Shown here: in pieces, positions 41,300 through 51,601 of the stretch
How the letters are laid out: the number at the start of each line of letters is the position of its first letter
Numbering within the stretch: position 1 is the first letter of the stretch
Source: Salvelinus alpinus
Lineage: Eukaryota; Chordata; Actinopteri; Salmoniformes; Salmonidae
Assembly: GCF_045679555.1 (NCBI RefSeq)
Contig: NC_092091.1
Span: forward strand, 77,060,461 to 77,124,460
DNA length: 64,000 bases
Reading direction: 5' to 3'
Program-made: the position numbers and the translations under genes
Notes under the pieces: generated by a model
What the model was told of the DNA's origin: nothing
Databases searched by the model: none
The model's input: the letters and a program-made list of their open reading frames with translations, nothing else

Positions 41300-41758
41300 T
41301 TTAACCCTTATTTTACCAGGTAAGTTGACTAAGAACACATTCTCCTTTACAGAAACAACCTGGGGAATAGTTACAGGGTAGAGGGATGAATGAGCCAGTC
41401 ATAAGCTGGGGGTGATAAGGTGACAATATGAGGGCCACATTGGGAATTTAGCCAGGACACCAGGGTTAACACCCTGACTCTTACAATAAGTGCCATGGGA
41501 TCTTTAGTGACCACAGAGAGTCAAGACACATGTTTAACGTCCCGTCCAAAAGCCTTCACCCTACACAGGGCAATGTCCCCAATCACTGCCCTGGGGAATT
41601 GGGATATTTTATTTTAGACCAGAGGAAAGAGTGCCTCCTACTGGCCCTCCAACACCACTTCCAACAGCGTCTTGTCTCCCATCCAGGGACTGACCAGGAC
41701 TAACCCTGCTTAGCTTCAGGGGCAAGCCAGCTTTGGGATACAGGGTGGTATGCTGCTG
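41300..41758 (-). mobile_element. 5S-rRNA-derived SINE (SINE3 type), minus copy
   Basis: On the minus strand the head reads CTGAAGCTAAGCAGGGTTAG, TCCTGGTCAGTCCCTGGATG, GGAGAC: a clear match to the internal promoter region of 5S rRNA. The body is shared with the plus copy at 42,083, and the tail is AACTTACCTGGTAAAATAAG. Confidence 0.85.
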
Positions 41759-42082
41759 GCATTGATCTAGAGCAGTTAGTAGTATTTACCTACAATCCTA
41801 CATGCATGTGTTGACTGAGAATGCATCGTGCACATTGGCGGGTTAGTTGTGTGTGAGAACTGTGTAGGGTCGGGAGCAGTAAATGGCTTAGCTGTCTAAT
41901 ACCCATGCTATCCCATCAGTGGACACACAGGATTCACCACTGGGCTAACGGCTTTAATAATGGAGGGGCTAACGATGGCCTCCACCAGCACTTAAGGCCT
42001 GCGCTGGACTGGACTTGTTAGAAACATCAGCATTATGGTGATGAAGCCTGATGCTCAGAGATCTTCATATATAATAATCCAG

Positions 42083-42560
42083 CAGCATACCACCCTGCAT
42101 ACCACTGTTGGCTTGCTTCTGAAGCTAAGCAGGGTTGGTCCTGGTCAGTCCCTGGATGGGAGACCAGATGCTGCTGGAAGTGGTGTTGGAGGGCCAGTAG
42201 GAGGCACTCTTTCCTCTGGTCTAAAAAATATCCCAATGCCCCAGGGCAGTGATTGGGGACACTGCCCTGTGTAGGGTGCCGTCTTTCGGATGGGACGTTA
42301 AACGGGTGTCCTGACTCTCTGAGGTCATTAAAGATCCCATGGCACTTATCGTAAGAGTAGGGGTGTTGACCCCGGTGTCCTGGCTAAATTCCCAATCTGG
42401 CCCTCAAACCATCATGGTCACCTAATAATCCCCAGTTTACAATTGGCTCATTCATCCCCCTCCTCTCCCCTGTAACTATTCCCCAGGTCGTTGCTGCAAA
42501 TGAGAACGTGTTCTCAGTCAACTTACCTGGTAAAATAAAAAAAAATAAAAAATAAAAAAA
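42083..42560 (+). mobile_element. 5S-rRNA-derived SINE (SINE3 type), plus copy
   Basis: Head CTTCTGAAGCTAAGCAGGGT, GATGGGAGACC as in 5S rRNA; body CCCTGTGTAGGGTGCCGTCT; tail AACTTACCTGGTAAAATAAA with an A-rich end. It is an inverted partner of the copy ending at 41,758, about 325 bp away. Each arm is roughly 460 bp. Confidence 0.85.
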
Positions 42561-43295
42561 AATATGCATTAGGCTAGACACTTTATTCTCCTTGAAATGG
42601 GAAAGGATTTCCACGGCCTGTAAGTAACGTAATATAACACAGAAACACAACACCACAGTACAGCCATACATGGTGGCAAGCAAATCTTTAGGTTGACTCA
42701 GCGTGTTATCTCTGCTGTCTCATTCAACAGCCTTTAGGGTGACTGAGCGTGATATCACTGCTGTCTGTTTCAATAGCTGTCGTGTGTGTCTAAGAACACA
42801 CTCTACAAAGAACCTAGAATCCTAGCCAACTGATATCACTGGTGTCACCTTCAGTCTTTCAACAGCTGATAGTCTAGGAAGAACCTAGAATCCTAGCCAA
42901 CTGGTCACCTTCAGTCTCTTTCAACAGCTGATAGAAATATCCTAGAACCCTACCTGGCATGCTGAGTGAGGTCAAAATTACATGCAGCACATTGAGGATG
43001 ACAGAGCCTCATATTACTGGTGTCTCACCTCCGGTCTCTGAACAGCTGCTGTCTCTGTGTCTCACAACAATTGGTCCTTTGACATATCTGATCAGATCAG
43101 CTCTGAAATGATCGGATGTGATTGGTCAAAAGACCAATTAGTGGGAAAAACATCAGAATTGGTCTGCCTGTCTGAACGCAGCCCTAGAATCCTAGAAATC
43201 TGGCACATGATTTTAGGGGCATGGCCATTTGGCTTCAAAAGGTGTTCAGTCTGCCAGGGCACTAAGGCCATCTGCCAGGGCAGTGTTTAAAAAAA
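42560..43295. other. Intronic/intergenic, no gene seen
   Basis: A local diverged duplication around AAGAACCTAGAATCCTAGCC (near 42,808 and 42,879) with TTTCAACAGCTGATAG. Nothing else recognisable. Confidence 0.5.
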
Positions 43296-43299
43296 AAAA

Positions 43300-43640
43300 A
43301 AGAAACTCAGTCGGGCTTTCAACTTACTCTTAAAAGTTGTAATAGTAGAATGCACGAGGTGAAATTTCGATATTGGGTAGTACATCATCAGGTATCCTCT
43401 TGTCTTGTCATGTCAGTCATTGCATACCTCAGAGCTATTCATAACTAGTTCATGTCATCTGTTTTTTAGCACAGATTTTGAGTCACTCAAATATCACATG
43501 AATAGACATTAGACATGGCAAAATGTATAGAATTGCAAGAAAATGAGCTATATAAGTAATTTTTTCTTTCTCTGCACCCAAAATGCGAATAATTGCAGAA
43601 AATAAGCTTTAAACCAGCAACATTTTCTCCTCCAACAAGC
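43300..43640. mobile_element. Fragment of the repeat family seen at 18.4-18.8 kb
   Basis: Same order of blocks as 18,437-18,770: ACTCAGTCGGGCTTTCAACTT, GGGTAGTACATCATCAGG, TGAGTCACTCAAATATCACA, GTATAGAATTGCAAGAAAAT. The outer ends of the family are missing here. Confidence 0.7.
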
Positions 43641-43945
43641 GGGGTGCAAATAGTTTGTGTCATTAACATTAAATTCTCTGGCAACAGCTCTGATGGACAA
43701 TCCTGCAGTTAGCATGCCAATTGCACACTCCCTCAAAACCTGAGACATCTGTGGCATTGTGTTGTGACAAAACTGCACATTTTAGTGGCCTTTTAGTGTC
43801 CCCAGCACAAGGTGCACCTGTGTAATGATCATGCTGTTTAATCAGCTTCTTGATATGCCACACCTGTCAGGTGGATGGATTATTTTGGCCAAGGAGAAAT
43901 GTTCACTAACAGGGATGTACATTTATTTTGAGAAATAAGCTTTTT
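43640..43945 (-). mobile_element. Tc1-like transposon, 5' fragment
   Basis: On the minus strand the leader (CACACCTGTCAGGTGG, GTGCACCTTGTGCTGGGGAC) precedes a transposase start region with a helix-turn-helix remnant (RECAIGMLTAGLSIRAVARE). It is cut off just after. Its outer leader overlaps in sequence with the fragment at the window start. Confidence 0.75.
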
Positions 43946-43947
43946 GT

Positions 43948-44030
43948 GCCGATGGTCACTCTGACAGAGCTCCAGAGTTCCTCTGTGGAGATGGGAGAAC
44001 CTTCCAGAAGGACAATCATCTCTGCAGCCA
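43948..44030 (+). mobile_element. Small Tc1-like fragment
   Basis: TCACTCTGACAGAGCTCCAG ... GATGGGAGAACCTTCCAGAA matches the transposase region near 26,860-26,935 in the Tc1 copy of intron 2 of slc43a3 B. It lies directly beside the other Tc1 fragment, so the two were joined by nested insertion or deletion. 44,030-44,850 has no gene I can support. Confidence 0.65.
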
Positions 44031-44849
44031 AAGACACAATCTTTTTAACAACCAATGCTAATTGTTGCATCTTTAGATCTTCCCTCTTTCTGAGTTTTTA
44101 AAGGATATTTTCATTTCTGTCATATGAAACTATTCGGTGTGCTTTGGAGAATGGTGTTTTCCCGCTAATTGGAATTTGGAACGTATCATGTGAGTAAATA
44201 GCCTAATAAGTTATCTGTTTGGGATATTTATTTCTTGCACAGAATGACAATCTGGCCAATAGAATAGGTCAACTTTTGGACTATGGGGGATAGTAAATTG
44301 ACAGGCTAGTGCTTTTGCTGTTCGTTACTCATCTTGATGTCTGATGAAAAGTGAATGTGGACAGTTCTTCTAACATCCTCAGAATTGGAGAAGAAGGAGG
44401 AACACCGTAGCATCCCTGATGGATCCTTCTTCACTCCTAGTCTACTTCAGAGCTGAGATGCCTGTGACAAGGACCCGGTCACGAGACTGGCGTTGGCTAA
44501 TAACAATTGAGATATCTGAGAGAGTCATGTGAGTGAGAGGTGCTTTGGAGCACGGCGGTTGGCAGCCGGGAGAAGGGAATTATAATGATTATATTCAGCC
44601 CAAGGGCACAACGGACACTGGCTGCAAGGCATGGATTTTCGGGGGCGTTGCGGCCACACAAGGGGGTCGTCGATGCCGCTGGGAAATTTGAGGCCTGTAT
44701 GTGTTACAAGGCTACCCATCCCATCTGAAGTGTTTTGTCCCTGTCAGTGTAAACCCATGAGCCCAATTTAAATGCATTAGCCTGCTTTAGACGTACCTTG
44801 AACATATGTTTGCTGATAAATGAGGCCAACTTTTATCATTCTTTCTAGT

Positions 44850-44998
44850 TCTTATATTTCTTATTTTTTGGATTAGTGTGTATTGTTTTGTGTTCTGTAT
44901 TATTGCACTGTTGGTTCTAGAAACATAAGCATTTCGCTGCACCCGCGATAACATCAGCAAAATATGTGTACGTGACTAATGACATTTGATTTGAGATA
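44850..44998 (+). mobile_element. LINE 3' tail
   Basis: Typical salmonid non-LTR tail: GGTTCTAGAAACATAAGCAT, TTCGCTGCACCCGCGATAAC, CTAATGACATTTGATTTGA. Coding part absent. 45,000-46,107 shows GT/GA-rich patches (45,190-45,290) but no gene. Confidence 0.65.
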
Positions 44999-46107
44999 TG
45001 AAATCATTAGAGGAATGGAAAGAAAGTCCCCTTGCCCTTGCAACCACTCCAGGGCTGAGGAGGAGAGAGAGGTAGAGAGGGACCGATGAGTGGATAAATG
45101 AAAAAGTAAAGGATTAGCCACAAAGACAACCTGAACAGCTGAGGCAGGATGTGACATGCCAGAACTCCCATTGGAATGTGTGACGGAGGTGTGTGTGTGA
45201 GAGGGGGGGAGACAGTGTGTGAGAGAGAGAGGAGGGGAGACAGTGTGCGAGAGAGAGAGAGAGAGAGGGGGGGGGGAGACACTGTGTGTGTGAAGCGGAA
45301 AGAGAAGGGCTGGGTAAAGAGATTAAACAAGTTCACTGAAACTTGATGTTCTGTTTTTAGTTTTCAAGGATAAAGCTCATGTCACCATGACCAGATACCA
45401 GACCTACTGTAATACACGTCTCTTTGTTCATCCACTCACCACAGACAGCTGCAGACTGGGTGGGGGGTTGCTACTGTACACTAATGAATACTGTCAGTGG
45501 CTGACTGGAGACAGGATTCAAGGGTGAAAATGATTTGGATGGCTGGTCCTCCGGTATGACTAGAGCTCAACAAGGATCTGATTCCATGTAGGCTGATGTG
45601 GGTCTGAATCGGTTATGTTTTGAACTAGGTATGTGAACGGTTATTCAAATATCCAAACAGACGTTAGGATTGAAATACTTTTGTGAGTATGACATTTTGT
45701 GAATTCTTTCTGTGGTGGGGGGGCTATTTTAACATGGGGAAAAAACCTTTTTCTAAATTACATTTTAATATCCATGTGACATTGTTACATACAAGAATAT
45801 ACCATGACATTTCAAATTCTTAGTTGAATAAAACACTTTTTTTCCCAATGTAGGTTAGTTTTTATGACGCCACAGACTGGTAGTCGACCGGTAGCCTTCA
45901 CTGTGTAGCTTGTTGTTTATGTTGGCCAATCAAAGAGGCTCAATGTGGAGCGAGGGTTCACTAATGCAACACTAGATGGAATAACATTACCCAATTAAAA
46001 GTTAGCCAAATGAGAGGGAGAAAGCTAGAACCAACAGGTAGGCTGCTGTTTTATGTGGGGTTTGGGGTGGAAGTGCAGCATGTGGCCGCAGCATTAGCCT
46101 AGCTATC

Positions 46108-46381
46108 TACACTGAGTGTACCAAACATTAAGAACACCTCTTACCATGACAAACTGACCAGGTCAATCCAGGTGACAGTCATGATCCCCTTATTGATGTC
46201 ACTTGTTAAATCCCATACAATCAGTGTAGATGAAGGGGAGGAGACAGGTTAAAGAAGCCTTGAGACATGAGTGCCACTCAGAGGGTGAATGGACAAGACA
46301 AAATATTTATGTGCCTTTTGAACGAGGGGGTGCGCAACTCAATATTATAAGGTGTTCCTAATGTTTTGTACAGCCAGTGTA
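46108..46381. mobile_element. MITE with Tc1-type inverted ends
   Basis: The left end TACACTGAGTGTACCAAACA and right end GTTTTGTACAGCCAGTGTA are inverted repeats (with AAGAACACCT / AGGTGTTCCT inside). Internal sequence non-coding, 274 bp. Confidence 0.85.
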
Positions 46382-46489
46382 AAGCTGGCTCTTCTCTAGG
46401 CTACTCTATCCAAGACAGGGACTTCTATGATGATGAAGAACATTGTGACTGCTACCAGATAGCTAGTCTTGGCTGTAGCTGAGTTGCCT

Positions 46490-46640
46490 TGGTGTCTCTC
46501 CTCTTCCTCCGTCTGCTCGCTCCCTTCTCATACGTTACTAACCGGCCCATCCGCAGCAATAGAGTCTCTCCTCTTCCTCCGTCTGCTCGCTCCCTTCTCA
46601 TATGTTACTAACCGGCCCATCCGCAGCAGCAGCAATAGAG
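46490..46640. repeat. Tandem duplication, about 75 bp x 2
   Basis: TCTCTCCTCTTCCTCCGTCT ... CCGGCCCATCCGCAGC occurs twice, the second time with extra AGC triplets. Recent, few differences. Confidence 0.85.
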
Positions 46641-46913
46641 TGCCAGCCTATCTCCCTCGTGCAGAGGAGCTCAGGTTAAAAACGTATGTTTAAAAAAAAC
46701 ATGTATTTTGAATATCGGGATATCTGACAAAGATTCATGATACTATTTGAGTAGTGAAATTATTTCAGACCCTCATTCCTATTTTTTACAGATTTTCCCA
46801 AGACTTGACCAGGAGGTTAATCTCTGTGGGTTTATGGTTGGTCCAGTTAGGCCAAGTGTTCTGTCCTGAATCATCTAGCTACGTTTGGCTCCTCGACAAC
46901 CTAACATTTTGAT

Positions 46914-47300
46914 TAAAGGTCCAATGCGGCTGTTTTTCTCAATATTAAATAATTTGTGGGTAACAATTAAGTACCTTGCTGTGATTGTTTTCAATTCAAA
47001 TGGTCAAACAGAAACAAAAATAGCTTGTTAGCAAAGAGTCATTTCTCAAGCAAGAATGTATCTAGGGCTGTCTGGGAGTGGGGAGGGGGAAACTCAGAAC
47101 TAGCTCTTATTGGCAGAGGTTTTTTTATTGGTCTATTAACAAACTCCATCCCAGCAAAACAGGCTGAAATTCCAGGCAGTCTTTTCTAACAGCTCTTACA
47201 CTAAAAGGGCATTATGATTTTCACAGTATTATTTCAACCTCCATAGTGTGAATATAAAACACAGTAAAATCATGTTTCTCACTGCACTGTGTCTTTAAAG
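46914..47300. mobile_element. MITE, hAT-like non-autonomous element
   Basis: Starts TTAAAGGTCCAATGCGGCTG and ends CACTGCACTGTGTCTTTAA, an imperfect inverted pair, with internal TTGTTTTCAATTCAAATGGT and GCTCTTACACTAAAAGGGCA. A common salmonid element. 47,300-47,880 is T/C-rich with no gene. Confidence 0.7.
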
Positions 47301-47879
47301 GTCTGTTCCGTCTTTTACTGTCGTTCTAGTTTCTGGTTCTGTTTTGGGCTCAGCCAGGAGCTGATGGGTGTAAACTCTGGGCCCAGAAATAGACTTCTAG
47401 AACCCGTGGTGCTCTCTCTCGCTCTGACTCTCATTCTCTCCTCTCTTTATCTCGCTCTCACCTGCCTCTGTGGAAGACGAGAGGTGCTAACGAGCACCAC
47501 CTGCCACAGCCCTTCCCTAAGAACATGTGATTCTCACCCCCAGTCATCACACTCCTATTGTAACTCGACATATTTCCTTCTGCTTCTCCCTCTTCCTCTT
47601 CTCTTTCCTGTATCTCCTCAACCTCCCTCCTATCCTCCTTCTCGTCCTCTCCTCCCCTCTCTCTCTCGTGCTGTTCATCTCTAAGTGTGGAGGTGATTAG
47701 CATCCTGGCGCCCTGCTGCTTCTCTGTACAGCATCACTGTAATGTGTGTTTGTGGGTTAACTGTATCTCTGTCTGTGTCTCTCTGTGTATGTGTGTGAAT
47801 ATAACGGAGTATGGAATGTGGTTTAAAAACGCTTTATTCTGTGTGTGTCAGGTTAACTCTGTCCTTCCTCTTTGTGTGG

Positions 47880-49524
47880 TGCAGGTGATTTAACCCTGTC
47901 CTCTACTCGGTGTGGTGCTAGGATGTTTAACCCTGTCCTGTCTACTCAGTGTGGTGCTAAGATGTTTAACCCTGTCCTGTCCTCTCTACTCCGTGTGATG
48001 CTAGGTGGTTGAACCCTGTCCTGTCCTCTACTCGGTGTAGTGCTAGGATGTTTAACCCTGTCCTGTCCTCTACTCGGTGTGGTGCTAGGATGTTGAACCC
48101 TGTCCTGTCCTCTACTCGGTGTGGTGCTAGGATGTTTAACCCTGTCCTGTCTACTCAGTGTGGTGCTAGGATGTTTAACCCTGTCCTGTCCTCTCTACTC
48201 AGTGTGGTGCTAGGTGGTTGAACATTTAACATTTAAGTCATTTAGCAGACGCTCTTATCCAGAGCGACTTACAAATTGGTGCAACCCTGTCCTGTCTTCT
48301 CTACTCAGTGTGGTGCTAGGATGTTTAACCCTGTCCTGTCCTCTACTCAGTGTGGTGCTAGGATGTTTAACCCTGTCCTGTCCTCTACTCAGTGTGGTGC
48401 TAGGATGTTTAACCCTGTCCTCTCTACTCAGTGTGGTGCTAGGATGTTTAACCCTGTCCTGTCCTCTACTCAGTGTGGTGCTAGGATGTTTAACCCTGTC
48501 CTGTCCTCTACTCAGTGTGGTGCTAGGATGTTTAACCCTGTCCTGTCCTCTACTCAGTGTGGTGCTAGGATGTTTAACCCTGTCCTGTCCTCTACTCCGT
48601 GTGGTGCTAGGATGTTTAACCCTGTCCTGTCCTCTACTCAGTGTGGTGCTAGGATGTTTAACCCTGTCCTGTCCTCTACTCAGTGTGGTGCTAGGATGTT
48701 TAACCCTGTCCTGTCCTCTACTCAGTGTGGTGCTAGGATGTTTAACCCTGTCCTGTCCTCTACTCCGTGTGGTGCTAGGATGTTTAACCCTGTCCTGTCC
48801 TCTACTCAGTGTGGTGCTAGGATGTTTAACCCTGTCCTGTCCTCTACTCAGTGTGGTGCTAGGATGTTTAACCCTGTCCTGTCCTCTACTCAGTGTGGTG
48901 CTAGGATGTTTAACCCTGTCCTGTCCTCTACTCCGTGTGGTGCTAGGATGTTTAACCCTGTCCTGTCCTCTACTCCGTGTGGTGCTAGGATGTTTAACCC
49001 TGTCCTGTCCTCTACTCAGTGTGGTGCTAGGATGTTTAACCCTGTCCTGTCCTCTACTCCGTGTGGTGCTAGGATGTTTAACCCTGTCCTGTCCTCTACT
49101 CCGTGTGGTGCTAGGATGTTTAACCCTGTCCTGTCCTCTCTACTCAGTGTGGTGCTAGGTGGTTGAACCCTGTCCTGTCTCTCTACTCAGTGTGGTGCTA
49201 GGTGGTTTAACCCTGTCCTGTCCTCTACTCAGTGTGGTGCTAGGTGGTTGAACCCTGTCCTGTCTACTCAGTGTGGTGCTAGGATGTTTAACCCTGTCCT
49301 GTCTACTCAGTGTGGTGCTAGGATGTTTAACCCTGTCCTGTCCTCTACTCAGTGTGGTGCTAGGATGTTTAACCCTGTCCTGTCCTCTACTCCGTGTGGT
49401 GCTAGGATGTTTAACCCTGTCCTGTCCTCTACTCAGTGTGGTGCTAGGTGGTTGAACCCTGTCCTGTCCTCTCTACTCAGTGTGGTGCTAGGTGGTTGAA
49501 CCCTGTCCTGTCCTCTCTACTCAG
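47880..49524 (+). repeat. Array repeating the acceptor of ctnnd1 coding exon 1, 42-bp unit, ~38 copies
   Basis: Unit: TTTAACCCTGTCCTGTCCTC + TACTCAGTGTGGTGCTAGGATG. The last unit runs directly into the genuine acceptor CTCTCTACTCAG|TGTGAATGG at 49524/49525, so each unit carries a copy of the polypyrimidine tract and CAG. Variants: CCGTG for CAGTG (acceptor AG lost) in several units. Since 42 is a multiple of three, long open frames (314 and 296 codons) result. Confidence 0.95.
48222..48285. mobile_element. SINE 3'-tail fragment inside the 42-bp array
   Basis: CATTTAAGTCATTTAGCAGA, CGCTCTTATCCAGAGCGACT, TACAAATTGG: the conserved salmonid SINE/LINE-type tail, interrupting the minisatellite. 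Confidence 0.8.
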
Positions 49525-49529
49525 TGTGA

Positions 49530-51555
49530 ATGGAGCAGTGTGAGAGTGCAGCCTCTCTCCTGGCCTCCGTGCGGGAGCAGGAGCGTCAGTTTGAGCGTCT
49601 GACTCGCGCTCTGGAGGAGGAGAGGAGGTGCGGAGGCACCCTCCCACGCCCTCCCCCCAATCTACAGGTAAAGCCCTCGCCCCCATGGGATCATCCATCA
49701 CCCCCATAGTATTCATGGGATCATCCATCACCCCCATAGTATTCATGGGATCATCCATCACCCCCATAGCCATCATGGTATCACACATTCCATCACTTCG
49801 TCCTACCTTGTTTCATCACGTTTAACCGTCCTTGTAACTATCCATGCCGTCGCCTCCATAGCTGCCGTTGGGGTTGCAACATTCCGATATCTTCCAGGAG
49901 GGAATAAGCAGGAAATTGGAGGATTTCCGGAAAACCTGTGAATTTTGCAATCCTGGCCCCCATGGTGTCACCCATTGCCTCACCCCAAACGGCTTACCGT
50001 CGTCCTGTCTCGTTCCATCATTGGTCAACCCTTCCTGTAGCCATCATTGGTCCGCCCTATCATGACCGTCCGCTTCCATCCCTAATGCTGTCAGTCTGGC
50101 CTCTGTCCCAGGCCATGGTGGAAACAGCCTTGTGTCTAACTCCCCCCAGGTCATCTCTGGGGATGTTCATGCCATGTGAAGGTAGCCTGGTCCCAGCCTT
50201 GTGTCTAACTCCCCCCAGGTCATCTCTGGGGATGTTCATGCCATGTGAAGGTAGCCTGGTCCCAGCCTTGTGTCTAACTCCCCCCAGGTCATCTCTGGGG
50301 ATGTGCATGCCATGTGAAGGTAGCCTGGTCCCAGCCTTGTGTCCAACTCCCCCCAGGTCATCTCTGGGGATGTTCATGCCATGTGAAGGTAGCCTGGTCC
50401 CAGCCTTGTGTCCAACTCCCCCCAGGTCATCTCTGGGGATGTGCATGGCATGTGAAGGTAGCCTGGTCCCAGCCTTGTGTCTAACTCCCCCCAGGTCATC
50501 TCTGGGGATGTTCATGCCATGTGAAGGTAGCCTGGTCCCAGCCTTGTGTCTAACTCCCCCCAGGTCATCTCTGGGGATGTGCATGCCATGTGAAGGTAGC
50601 CTGGTCCCAGCCTTGTGTCTAACTCCCCCCAGGTCATCTCTGGGGATGTGCATGCCATGTGAAGGTAGCCTGGTCCCAGCCTTGTGTCTAACTCCCCCCA
50701 GGTCATCTCTGGGGATGTGCATGCCATGTGAAGGTAGCCTGGTCCCACCTCTGGTTGTTTTTGCAGTTACGCATTGCAGCAGACTTGTGGTACAATTGTT
50801 TTTGTGGCAGTTCGGTGTTGCATGTGAAATTCTCATATAGGCTAGAGAGAAATGTCATATTATAAACCTGGCTAGAAGACATTCCTAAGGCTCATGTGTG
50901 ATAAAACATTACGGTATATCGTATTTTCAGTGTTAATGATCCCAGTCCATGGCTGATCCTGTGGTCAGAATATTACAGATCGTTCAGATAGTAGAATTGC
51001 AGTATTTAGTTTGAGAATGTTAGCTGTTAGCTAAATGCTAACGTGTAAAAATGAAAATAAACCAATGGCAAAGACAGGCAAATCCAGCTCAACGTTATAC
51101 AAGCACCGCTAGTAGCTACTGAATGTCATTGTTGGTGCTATTCTGAAGGAAGAGCTGCATGTGTACACTGAGCAGAAGGGAAAACAGTGGAGGGAAATAC
51201 ACTTTATTTTTTACAAATAGTATACCGCTGCACGTTGATTCATAACCGGTTGGGTTTTGTCCAATCCCTGGTCTAGGTTACTGTTTACCATGTCCACTTC
51301 CTGCTTAGTGTCTGACTGTGTCAGGCTTCCCTATCTGGACGTAGTGACCACATAGCTTTAGATTACTTGTCAACGCACACTGTCTGGTAAGAAAACACAC
51401 TGAGGTGTGTCATTTTACCACCTCAGGCATTTGATTAACACACCACACGTAAAACACGTAGTCTCGTCTCTCAGGGTTGGTCTGGTCAGTCAGTGTTGTA
51501 TCTCTGGAGAACAGACAGGGTTGGAATGTGCCTGGTCTTCACCCTGTTTACAAAT

Positions 51556-51601
<46 letters not shown>

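Noticed and set aside
42110-42180. 5S rRNA gene
   Set aside because: Only the internal promoter part matches 5S rRNA; the remainder is SINE body and tail.
48214-49166. 314- and 296-codon plus-strand frames
   Set aside because: Both come from the 42-bp acceptor array; unit length is a multiple of three, so openness is expected.
49938-50840. 300- and 258-codon frames on both strands
   Set aside because: Products of the 69-bp minisatellite.
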